Below are positions 1-6,634 of a stretch of 64,000 nucleotides of DNA, piece by piece. Numbering within the stretch: position 1 is the first letter of the stretch; each line of letters begins with the position of its first letter. The DNA lies in contig OZ026531.1 in assembly GCA_964019695.1 (NCBI GenBank), forward strand, positions 8,565,701 to 8,629,700, given 5' to 3'. Under the pieces are notes generated by a model. The model saw only the letters and a program-made list of their open reading frames with translations, was not told the DNA's origin and searched no databases. The translations under genes and the position numbers were made by a program. Source of the stretch: Loripinus fragilis (taxonomy: Eukaryota; Mollusca; Bivalvia; Lucinida; Lucinidae).

Positions 1-92
1 ACACGGGCATCAGTTTGTAGTACCGGAGGCCGTCTACAAATGGTGAAAATTTCAAAGCGTTCCGTCGGGAAATTAAAAAGTTATGAGCATTA
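1..92. repeat. Partial satellite unit at left edge (last 92 bp of a copy)
   Basis: This matches unit-1 positions 819-910 without a difference that I can see. It begins inside the ATGCCC/GGGCAT hairpin loop and carries the complete TTTGTAG/CTACAAA inverted repeat. It shows that the array continues beyond the left edge. Confidence 0.95.
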
Positions 93-102
93 GAAGATCT
101 TC
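93..102. repeat. 10-bp perfect palindrome with BglII site, once per unit
   Basis: GAAGATCTTC reads the same on both strands and contains AGATCT. It is present in every unit except unit 37, where G at 29550 is replaced by T. A BglII digest of this array should therefore give an 818-bp monomer with one 1,636-bp dimer around units 36-37. No function is implied. Confidence 0.85.
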
Positions 103-121
103 CCATTAGGCCCCATTAGGC
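102..121. repeat. Direct duplication of CCCATTAGGC (two copies per unit)
   Basis: CCCATTAGGC is repeated at 102-111 and 112-121. All units carry two copies except unit 28, which carries three. It is a micro-satellite-like step inside the satellite. The TTAGGC core resembles telomere repeats of some animals, but two copies at 10-bp spacing are not telomeric. Confidence 0.85.
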
Positions 122-143
122 CACAGTAGCCGATCCGGCCTAA
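116..143. repeat. Inverted repeat TTAGGCC / GGCCTAA
   Basis: Seven-base arms at 116-122 and 137-143 are separated by 14 bp. The left arm is the second copy of the direct duplication, so arm and duplication overlap. The loop carries TAGCCGATCC, part of the A-box-like motif. Unit 8 changes C at the loop position equivalent to 131; units 39, 46 and 58 change A123, and unit 7 changes C124. The arms themselves stay intact in the copies I checked. Confidence 0.6.
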
Positions 144-181
144 AACTTGCGCGGGTCACTTTCACGGACGGGCTCGAAACT
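127..181 (+). promoter_or_regulatory. tRNA-like Pol III A-box and B-box resemblance (weak)
   Basis: TAGCCGATCCGG at 127-138 matches the A-box consensus TRGCNNARYNGG with one mismatch (T for R at the eighth base). GGCTCGAAACT at 171-181 matches the B-box consensus GGTTCGANNCC with two mismatches. The two start 44 bp apart, the same distance as A-box to B-box in a tRNA gene without intron or long variable arm. A TTTT run, the minimal Pol III stop, follows at 235-238, so a transcript of about 115-120 nt would be expected. No cloverleaf can be drawn: the anticodon stem does not pair, and the T-arm-like segment (168-184) has one mismatch and one G-T pair. It could be a decayed tRNA-derived element or chance. 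Confidence 0.25.
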
Positions 182-234
182 GGTGCCAGAAGTTAGCCCC
201 CGACCAGAGCTTCATTGTGAGGCATTGCGTAAAA

Positions 235-238
235 TTTT
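235..238 (+). terminator. TTTT run, possible minimal Pol III stop
   Basis: Four T residues lie 54 bp past the end of the B-box-like motif. Unit 31 changes the first T to A, leaving three. This is only meaningful if the upstream internal promoter is real. A longer T8 run lies at 497-504. Confidence 0.15.
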
Positions 239-249
239 CCGTCCCCCGA

Positions 250-285
250 GTGCCGAGCAATAGCCCCTGAAAGGGCTTTCGGCAC
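250..285. repeat. Two-part hairpin: GTGCCGA/TCGGCAC outer stem, AGCCC/GGGCT inner stem
   Basis: GTGCCGA (250-256) pairs with TCGGCAC (279-285). Inside it, AGCCC (262-266) pairs with GGGCT (273-277) around a 6-nt loop. The internal loop is 5 nt on one side and 1 nt on the other, so 12 base pairs lie in 36 nt. This is the strongest stem in the unit. In units 39, 46 and 58, G255 becomes A and breaks a pair without a matching change at 280. In unit 26, C280 becomes T, giving a G-U pair. There is thus no sign of compensatory change. Confidence 0.6.
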
Positions 286-294
286 AATTTTCAC
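286..294 (-). repeat. GTGAAAATT motif, reverse-strand copy
   Basis: This is the reverse-strand copy of a 9-mer found twice more per unit on the plus strand. With its flank it reads GGGCGTGAAAATT (298 to 286), which matches the plus-strand copy at 536-548 in 12 of 13 bases. Confidence 0.5.
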
Positions 295-324
295 GCCCTT
301 ATTTGAGCCACTTGTAGCCGAAGG

Positions 325-361
325 AATTTTGCGCAAATGACTGAGAGGTGCTCCTGGGCAC
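325..361 (+). other. Sm-site-like AATTTTG followed by a short hairpin
   Basis: AATTTTG at 325-331 resembles the Sm protein site of snRNAs and spliced-leader RNAs (R A U3-6 G R), but the last base is C instead of a purine. It lies 40 nt after the hairpin at 250-285 and is followed by GTGC (348-351) pairing with GCAC (358-361). Hairpin, Sm-like site, hairpin is the layout of an snRNA 3' half. The match is short and common by chance. The same bases overlap the palindrome TTTGCGCAAA (328-337). Units 36 and 55 change C332 to T. Confidence 0.12.
328..337. repeat. 10-bp perfect palindrome TTTGCGCAAA
   Basis: This is a perfect self-complementary decamer. It is lost in units 36 and 55, which carry TTTGTGCAAA (CpG to TpG). 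It is one of several short palindromes in the unit. Confidence 0.7.
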
Positions 362-393
362 TGCTCATCACTTTGCAATAGGTTCCGGGGCTT

Positions 394-401
394 TTCGCGA
401 A
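394..401. repeat. 8-bp palindrome TTCGCGAA (NruI site)
   Basis: This is a perfect palindrome holding TCGCGA. A second TCGCGA lies at 792-797, so each consensus unit carries two NruI sites. Unit 17 (CTTGCG) and unit 69 (CTCGAG) lose the second one. Confidence 0.65.
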
Positions 402-412
402 GGTCGCGTTTT

Positions 413-425
413 CTCAAACTTTGAG
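413..425. repeat. 13-bp near-perfect palindrome CTCAAA-C-TTTGAG
   Basis: Six-base arms flank a single central C, a shape typical of a dimer-binding site. Only unit 24 alters it (CA to AT at 19224-19225). The reverse-strand codon TTG at 415-417 is the start of a 74-codon open frame that I reject as coding. Confidence 0.6.
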
Positions 426-476
426 GGCATTAGTGGGTGGGGTGTGAAAACCTCCGAATGCATGGTTCTCAGCTCC

Positions 477-490
477 TGCTGTGGGCAGCA
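477..490. repeat. Small hairpin TGCTG-TGGG-CAGCA
   Basis: Five-base arms flank a 4-nt loop. Units 39 and 46 replace C479 with G, breaking one pair, while unit 58, which shares their other variants, keeps C. That difference dates the change to after the older block duplication. Confidence 0.5.
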
Positions 491-492
491 AG

Positions 493-552
493 CCAATTTT
501 TTTTCCAAAATGTTGACCTATAAAAGAGCTTACTCGGGTGTGAAAATTATCA
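493..552 (+). promoter_or_regulatory. Possible Pol II core promoter: CCAAT, T8, TATAAAAG, Inr-like TCATT
   Basis: CCAAT is at 493-497, TATAAAAG at 519-526 and TCATT at 550-554, with the A at 552 lying 33 bp after the first T of the TATA motif, near the usual TATA-to-start distance. The TATA motif is unchanged in every copy I read. CCAAT is lost in units 16 (12760) and 78 (63483). ATTAAA, a known variant poly(A) signal, occurs at 890-895. A transcript of roughly 350 nt would result, with no ATG-started frame longer than about 10 codons near its 5' end. Satellite transcription is common, but each motif is short enough to arise by chance. Confidence 0.25.
540..548 (+). repeat. GTGAAAATT motif, plus-strand copy 1
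   Basis: With its flank it reads GGGTGTGAAAATT (536-548). A related GGGTGTGAAAA, followed by CC, lies 96 bp upstream at 440-450. It lies between the TATA-like and Inr-like motifs. Confidence 0.5.
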
Positions 553-553
553 T

Positions 554-566
554 TGTGCGCGCGCGC
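554..566. repeat. Alternating purine-pyrimidine CG tract (Z-DNA type), variant hotspot
   Basis: TGTGCGCGCGCGC is a 13-nt strict alternation followed by CCCCGG. Independent changes in or next to it include: unit 8 (A at 6283), unit 14 (T at 11194), unit 32 (T at 25932), unit 51 (2-bp loss at about 41461), unit 75 (C at 61105), unit 77 (G at 62731), unit 78 (A at 63551), and the TGTGGCGCGCC form of units 5, 13, 18 and 21. Slippage, CpG decay and an altered helix could all contribute. Confidence 0.6.
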
Positions 567-732
567 CCCGGACCGCAATTATGATATTTCCTGTTTTCCC
601 ATAGGGCCCAAGGCAAATGGGGATAGCGGTTGTACGCGCTTTCTAAGGCTCTGATCGCTTTTAGATTTTGCACGCGGATAGGGCCAACAGAGGCGCAGGT
701 ATTGCCATGCGCACCCGCCCGCAACAATGTTT

Positions 733-748
733 CGATACCGAGTTATCG
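733..748. repeat. Small hairpin CGATA / TATCG
   Basis: Five-base arms at 733-737 and 744-748 flank a 6-nt loop. It is hit repeatedly by CpG transitions: TTGATA in units 27 and 75, TATTG in units 27 and 43, TATCA in units 35 and 54. Unit 27 carries changes in both arms, but they are at different stem positions and do not restore pairing. Confidence 0.5.
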
Positions 749-770
749 GGGTGTGGAAGTCCGCCGCCCC

Positions 771-787
771 GAAGCTTTACGCGCTTC
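771..787. repeat. Small hairpin GAAGC / GCTTC with HindIII site
   Basis: Five-base arms at 771-775 and 783-787 flank a 7-nt loop. AAGCTT at 772-777 is a HindIII site present once per unit. I saw no variant in this segment in any unit. Confidence 0.55.
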
Positions 788-812
788 CGTCTCGCGAACT
801 ACTATTTTCATC

Positions 813-828
813 ATGCCCACACGGGCAT
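813..828. repeat. Hairpin ATGCCC-ACAC-GGGCAT
   Basis: A perfect 6-bp stem closes a 4-nt loop. It is broken without compensation in units 4 and 12 (ATACCC, 3269 and 9811), unit 17 (G to T), unit 22 (GGGTAT) and unit 68 (one G lost). It lies 3 bp from the next hairpin. Confidence 0.6.
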
Positions 829-831
829 CAG

Positions 832-858
832 TTTGTAGTACCGGAGGCCGTCTACAAA
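832..858. repeat. Hairpin TTTGTAG / CTACAAA
   Basis: Seven-base arms at 832-838 and 852-858 enclose a 13-nt loop that can add CGG/CCG pairs. The segment 831-862 shows no variant in any of the 78 units that I could see, unlike the neighbouring hairpin. It is followed by ATGGTGAAAATT. Confidence 0.6.
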
Positions 859-860
859 TG

Positions 861-869
861 GTGAAAATT
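861..869 (+). repeat. GTGAAAATT motif, plus-strand copy 2
   Basis: This copy directly follows the TTTGTAG/CTACAAA hairpin and is part of the near-palindrome GAAAATTTC. Units 18 and 21 carry GTAAAAATT here (14764 and 17217), a shared derived change. Confidence 0.5.
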
Positions 870-3800
870 TCAAAGCGTTCCGTCGGGAAATTAAAAAGTT
901 ATGAGCATTAGAAGATCTTCCCATTAGGCCCCATTAGGCCACAGTAGCCGATCCGGCCTAAAACTTGCGCGGGTCACTTTCACGGACGGGCTCGAAACTG
1001 GTGCCAGAAGTTAGCCCCCGACCAGAGCTTCATTGTGAGGCATTGCGTAAAATTTTCCATCCCCCGAGTGCCGAGCAATAGCCCCTGAAAGGGCTTTCGG
1101 CACAATTTTCACGCCCTTATTTGAGCCACTTGTAGCCGAAGGAATTTTGCGCAAATGACTGAGAGGTGCTCCTGGGCACTGCTCATCACTTTGCAATAGG
1201 TTCCGGGGCTTTTCGCGAAGGTCGCGTTTTCTCAAACTTTGAGGGCATTAGTGGGTGGGGTGTGAAAACCTCCGAATGCATGGTTCTCAGCTCCTGCTGT
1301 GGGCAGCAAGCCAATTTTTTTTCCAAAATGTTGACCTATAAAAGAGCTTACTCGGGTGTGAAAATTATCATTGTGCGCGCGCGCCCCGGACCGCAATTAT
1401 GATATTTCCTGTTTTCCCATAGGGCCCAAGGCAAATGGGGATAGCGGTTGTACGCGCTTTCTAAGGCTCTGATCGCTTTTAGATTTTGCACGCGGATAGG
1501 GCCAACAGAGGCGCAGGTATTGCCATGCGCACCCGCCCGCAACAATGTTTCGATACCGAGTTATCGGGGTGTGGAAGTCCGCCGCCCCGAAGCTTTACGC
1601 GCTTCCGTCTCGCGAACTACTTTTTTCATCATGCCCACACGGGCATCAGTTTGTAGTACCGGAGGCCGTCTACAAATGGTGAAAATTTCAAAGCGTTCCG
1701 TCGGGAAATTAAAAAGTTATGAGCATTAGAAGATCTTCCCATTAGGCCCCATTAGGCCACAGTAGCCGATCCGGCCTAAAACTTGCGCGGGTCACTTTCA
1801 CGGACGGGCTCGAAACTGGTGCCAGAAGTTAGCCCCCGACCAGAGCTTCATTGTGAGGCATTGCGTAAAATTTTCCGTCCCCCGAGTGCCGAGCAATAGC
1901 CCCTGAAAGGGCTTTCGGCACAATTTTCACGCCCTTATTTGAGCCACTTGTAGCCGAAGGAATTTTGCGCAAATGACTGAGAGGTGCTCCTGGGCACTGC
2001 TCATCACTTTGCAATAGGTTCCGGGGCTTTTCGCGAAGGTCGCGTTTTCTCAAACTTTGAGGGCATTAGTGGGTGGGGTGTGAAAACCTCCGAATGCATG
2101 GTTCTCAGCTCCTGCTGTGGGCAGCAAGCCAATTTTTTTTCCAAAATGTTGACCTATAAAAGAGCTTACTCGGGTGTGAAAATTATCATTGTGCGCGCGC
2201 GCCCCGGACCGCAATTATGATATTTCCTGTTTTCCCATAGGGCCCAAGGCAAATGGGGATAGCGGTTGTACGCGCTTTCTAAGGCTCTGATCGCTTTTAG
2301 ATTTTGCACGCGGATAGGGCCAACAGAGGCGCAGGTATTGCCATGCGCACCCGCCCGCAACAATGTTTCGATACCGAATTATCGGGGTGTGGAAGTCCGC
2401 CGCCCCGAAGCTTTACGCGCTTCCGTCTCGCGAACTACTATTTTCATCATGCCCACACGGGCATCAGTTTGTAGTACCGGAGGCCGTCTACAAATGGTGA
2501 AAATTTCAAAGCGTTCCGTCGGGAAATTAAAAAGTTATGAGCATTAGAAGATCTTCCCATTAGGCCCCATTAGGCCACAGTAGCCGATCCGGCCTAAAAC
2601 TTGCGCGGGTCACTTTCACGGACGGGCTCGAAACTGGTGCCAGAAGTTAGCCCCCGACCAGAGCTTCATTGTGAGGCATTGCGTAAAATTTTCCGTCCCC
2701 CGAGTGCCGAGCAATAGCCCCTGAAAGGGCTTTCGGCACAATTTTCACGCCCTTATTTGAGCCACTTGTAGCCGAAGGAATTTTGCGCAAATGACTGAGA
2801 GGTGCTCCTGGGCACTGCTCATCACTTTGCAATAGGTTCCGGGGCTTTTCGCGAAGGTCGCGTTTTCTCAAACTTTGAGGGCATTAGTGGGTGGGGTGTG
2901 AAAACCTCCGAATGCATGGTTCTCAGCTCCTGCTGTGGGCAGCAAGCCAATTTTTTTTCCAAAATGTTGACCTATAAAAGAGCTTACTCGGGTGTGAAAA
3001 TTATCATTGTGCGCGCGCGCCCCGGACCGCAATTATGATATTTCCTGTTTTCCCATAGGGCCCAAGGCAAATGGGGATAGCGGTTGTACGCGCTTTCTAA
3101 GGCTCTGATCGCTTTTAGATTTTGCACGCGGATAGGGCCAACAGAGGCGCAGGTATTGCCATGCGCACCTGCCCGCAACAATGTTTCGATACCGAGTTAT
3201 CGGGGTGTGGAAGTCCGCCGCCCCGAAGCTTTACGCGCTTCCGTCTCGCGAAGTACTATTTTCATCATACCCACACGGGCATCAGTTTGTAGTACCGGAG
3301 GCCGTCTACAAATGGTGAAAATTTCAAAGCGTTCCGTCGGGAAATTAAAAAGTTATGAGCATTAGAAGATCTTCCCATTAGGCCCCATTAGGCCACAGTA
3401 GCCGATCCGGCCTAAAACTTGCGCGGGTCACTTTCACGGACGGGCTCGAAACTGGTGCCAGAAGTTAGCCCCCGACCAGAGCTTCATTGTGAGGCATTGC
3501 GTAAAATTTTCCGTCCCCCGAGTGCCGAGCAATAGCCCCTGAAAGGGCTTTCGGCACAATTTTCACGCCCTTATTTGAGCCACTTGTAGCCGAAGGAATT
3601 TTGCGCAAATGACTGAGAGGTGCTCCTGGGCACTGCTCATCACTTTGCAATAGGTTCCGGGGCTTTTCGCGAAGGTCGCATTTTCTCAAACTTTGAGGGC
3701 ATTAGTGGGTGGGGTGTGAAAACCTCCGAATGCATGGTTCTCAGCTCCTGCTGTGGGCAGCAAGCCAATTTTTTTTCCAAATGTTGACCTATAAAAGAGC

Positions 3801-4180
3801 TTACTCGGGTGTGAAAATTATCATTGTGTGGCGCGCCCCGGACCGCAATTATGATATTTCCTGTTTTCCCATAGGGCCCAAGGCAAATGGGGATAGCGGT
3901 TGTACGCGCTTTCTAAGGCTCTGATCGCTTTTAGATTTTGCACGCGGATAGGGCCAACAGAGGCGCAGGTATTGCCATGCGCACCCGCCCGCAACAATGT
4001 TTCGATACCGAGTTATCGGGGTGTGGAAGTCCGCCGCCCCGAAGCTTTACGCGCTTCCGTCTCGCGAACTACTATTTTCATCATGCCCACACGGGCATCA
4101 GTTTGTAGTACCGGAGGCCGTCTACAAATGGTGAAAATTTCAAAGCGTTCCGTCGGGAAATTAAAAAGTTATGAGCATTA

Positions 4181-6634
4181 GAAGATCTTCCCATTAGGCC
4201 CCATTAGGCCACAGTAGCCGATCCGGCCTAAAACTTGCGCGGGTCACTTTCACGGACGGGCTCGAAACTGGTGCCAGAAGTTAGCCCCCGACCAGAGCTT
4301 CATTGTGAGGCATTGCATAAAATTTTCCGTCCCCCGAGTGCCGAGCAATAGCCCCTGAAAGGGCTTTCGGCACAATTTTCACGCCCTTATTTGAGCCACT
4401 TGTAGCCGAAGGAATTTTGCGCAAATGACTGAGAGGTGCTCCTGGGCACTGCTCATCACTTTGCAATAGGTTCCGGGGCTTTTCGCGAAGGTCGCGTTTT
4501 CTCAAACTTTGAGGGCATTAGTGGGTGGGGTGTGAAAACCTCCGAATGCATGGTTCTCAGCTCCTGCTGTGGGCAGCAAGCCAATTTTTTTTCCAAAATG
4601 TTGACCTATAAAAGAGCTTACTCGGGTGTGAAAATTATCATTGTGCGCGCGCGCCCCGGACCGCAATTATGATATTTCCTGTTTTCCCATAGGGCCCAAG
4701 GCAAATGGGGCAGGCGGTTGTACGCGCTTTCTAAGGCTCTGATCGCTTTTAGATTTTGCACGCGGATAGGGCCAACAGAGGCGCAGGTATTGCCATGCGC
4801 ACCCGCCCGCAACAATGTTTCGATACCGAGTTATCGGGGTGTGGAAGTCCGCCGCCCCGAAGCTTTACGCGCTTCCGTCTCGCGAACTACTTTTTTCATC
4901 ATGCCCACACGGGCATCAGTTTGTAGTACCGGAGGCCGTCTACAAATGGTGAAAATTTCAAAGCGTTCCGTCGGGAAATTAAAAAGTTATGAGCATTAGA
5001 AGATCTTCCCATTAGGCCCCATTAGGCCATAGTAGCCGATCCGGCCTAAAACTTGCGCGGGTCACTTTCACGGACGGGCTCGAAACTGGTGCCAGAAGTT
5101 AGCCCCCGACCAGAGCTTCATTGTGAGGCATTGCGTAAAATTTTCCGTCCCCCGAGTGCCGAGCAAAAGCCCCTGAAAGGGCTTTCGGCACAATTTTCAC
5201 GCCCTTATTTGAGCCACTTGTAGCCGAAGGAATTTTGCGCAAATGACTGAGAGGTGCTCCTGGGCACTGCTCATCACTTTGCAATAGGTTCCGGGGCTTT
5301 TCGCGAAGGTCGCGTTTTCTCAAACTTTGAGGGCATTAGTGGGTGGGGTGTGAAAACCTCCGAATGCATGGTTCTCAGCTCCTGCTGTGGGCAGCAAGCC
5401 AATTTTTTTTCCAAAATGTTGACCTATAAAAGAGCTTACTCGGGTGTGAAAATTATCATTGTGCGCGCGCGCCCCGGACCGCAATTATGATATTTCCTGT
5501 TTTCCCATAGGGCCCAAGGCAAATGGGGATAGCGGTTGTACGCGCTTTCTAAGGCTCTGATCGCTTTTAGATTTTGCACGCGGATAGGGCCAACAGAGGC
5601 GCAGGTATTGCCATGCGCACCCGCCCGCAACAATGTTTCGATACCGAGTTATCGGGGTGTGGAAGTCCGCCGCCCCGAAGCTTTACGCGCTTCCGTCTCG
5701 CGAACTACTATTTTCATCATGCCCACACGGGCATCAGTTTGTAGTACCGGAGGCCGTCTACAAATGGTGAAAATTTCAAAGCGTTCCGTCGGGAAATTAA
5801 AAAGTTATGAGCATTAGAAGATCTTCCCATTAGGCCCCATTAGGCCACAGTAGCTGATCCGGCCTAAAACTTGCGCGGGTCACTTTCACGGACGGGCTCG
5901 AAACTGGTGCCAGAAGTTAGCCCCCGACCAGAGCTTCATTGTGAGGCATTGCGTAAAATTTTCCGTCCCCCGAGTGCCGAGCAATAGCCCCTGAAAGGGC
6001 TTTCGGCACAATTTTCACGCCCTTATTTGAGCCACTTGTAGCCGAAGGAATTTTGCGCAAATGACTGAGAGGTGCTCCTGGGCACTGCTCATCACTTTGC
6101 AATAGGTTCCGGGGCTTTTCGCGAAGGTCGCGTTTTCTCAAACTTTGAGGGCATTAGTGGGTGGGGTGTGAAAACCTCCGAATGCATGGTTCTCAGCTCC
6201 TGCTGTGGGCAGCAAGCCAATTTTTTTTCCAAAATGTTGACCTATAAAAGAGCTTACTCGGGTGTGAAAATTATCATTGTGCACGCGCGCCCCGGACCGC
6301 AATTATGATATTTCCTGTTTTCCCATAGGGCCCAAGGCAAATGGGGATAGCGGTTGTACGCGCTTTCTAAGGCTCTGATCGCTTTTAGATTTTGCACGCG
6401 GATAGGGCCAACAGAGGCGCAGGTATTGCCATGCGCACCCGCCCGCAACAATGTTTCGATACCGAGTTATCGGGGTGTGGAAGTCCGCCGCCCCGAAGCT
6501 TTACGCGCTTCCGTCTCGCGAACTACTATTTTCATCATGCCCACACGGGCATCAGTTTGTAGTACCGGAGGCCGTCTACAAATGGTGAAAATTTCAAAGC
6601 GTTCCGTCGGGAAATTAAAAAGTTATGAGCATTA
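4181..6634. repeat. Units 6-8, mostly private variants
   Basis: Unit 6 has A at 4317, the three-base change ATA to CAG at 4711-4713, and the A-to-T change also seen in units 2 and 10 (CTTTTTTC near 4891). Unit 7 has CCATAG near 5029 and GCAAAAG near 5167. Unit 8 has CTGATC near 5855 and A at 6283. None of these is found eight units later, so this stretch was not part of the block A copy or has been replaced since. Confidence 0.8.

Larger units (their letters stand above)
93..910. repeat. Representative (consensus) 818-bp unit, unit 1
   Basis: This copy matches the majority base at every position I compared, so internal elements are described on its coordinates. Add the unit start minus 93 to place them in other copies. 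In order it holds: a BglII palindrome (93-102), a 10-bp direct duplication (102-121), an inverted repeat (116-143), A/B-box-like motifs (127-181), a two-part hairpin (250-285), TTTGCGCAAA (328-337), TTCGCGAA (394-401), CTCAAA-C-TTTGAG (413-425), a CCAAT/T8/TATA/Inr-like region (493-552), a CG-alternating tract (554-566), and four short hairpins (733-748, 771-787, 813-828, 832-858). The start point of a tandem unit is arbitrary; the palindrome was chosen for easy recognition. Confidence 0.93.
93..4180. repeat. Block A copy 1 (units 1-5)
   Basis: Diagnostic variants are A at 1059 and T at 1622 (unit 2), A at 2378 (unit 3), T at 3170, G at 3253 and A at 3269 (unit 4), then A at 3680, loss of one A near 3780 and TGTGGCGCGCC at 3827-3837 (unit 5, 816 bp). 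All recur 6,542 bp downstream. The right limit of the shared block lies between 3837 and 4317, because unit 6 (A at 4317) and unit 14 differ there. The left limit cannot be placed, because units 1 and 9 are both consensus. Confidence 0.85.

Noticed and set aside
102..122. TTAGGC-containing repeats as telomere DNA
   Set aside because: There are only two copies at 10-bp period per 818-bp unit, which is not a 5-7 bp telomere array.
181..193. TGGTGCCAGAAGT as a retrotransposon primer-binding site
   Set aside because: There is no LTR, polypurine tract, or gag/pol frame anywhere, and the match is only the common TGG start.
315..340. Similarity to a dinoflagellate-type spliced leader (GTAGCC ... 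ATTTTG)
   Set aside because: The shared words are split by an extra six bases, the 3' end does not match and no GT donor follows.
193..417. Recurrent 74-codon and 65-codon frames on the minus strand
   Set aside because: Both start at TTG codons, have no family resemblance I recognise, and lie antisense to other open frames. They recur only because the whole unit recurs.
348..584. Recurrent 78-codon frame on the plus strand (101 or 84 codons in some units)
   Set aside because: It starts with GTG, its end shifts with the CG-tract length, it is interrupted by a TAG in units with GGGTAGGG (43, 50, 52, 61, 63), and it overlaps a reverse-strand frame. Open length of this size is expected by chance in DNA of this composition.
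733..751. CENP-B box
   Set aside because: TTCGATACCGAGTTATCGGG has TTCG and CGGG but not the required core spacing or the central A; no other site on either strand fits.
93..910. 5S rRNA, U1-U6 snRNA or histone gene array
   Set aside because: None of the conserved sequences I know for 5S rRNA or the spliceosomal RNAs is visible, and no histone-like protein is encoded in any frame.
630..911. Recurrent 93-codon open frame on the plus strand, one per unit
   Set aside because: It begins with TTG, not ATG, has no recognisable domain, and overlaps a reverse-strand open frame (530-727). It is broken or extended by indels in units 25, 31 and 68. Changes among copies follow CpG decay and show no codon pattern.
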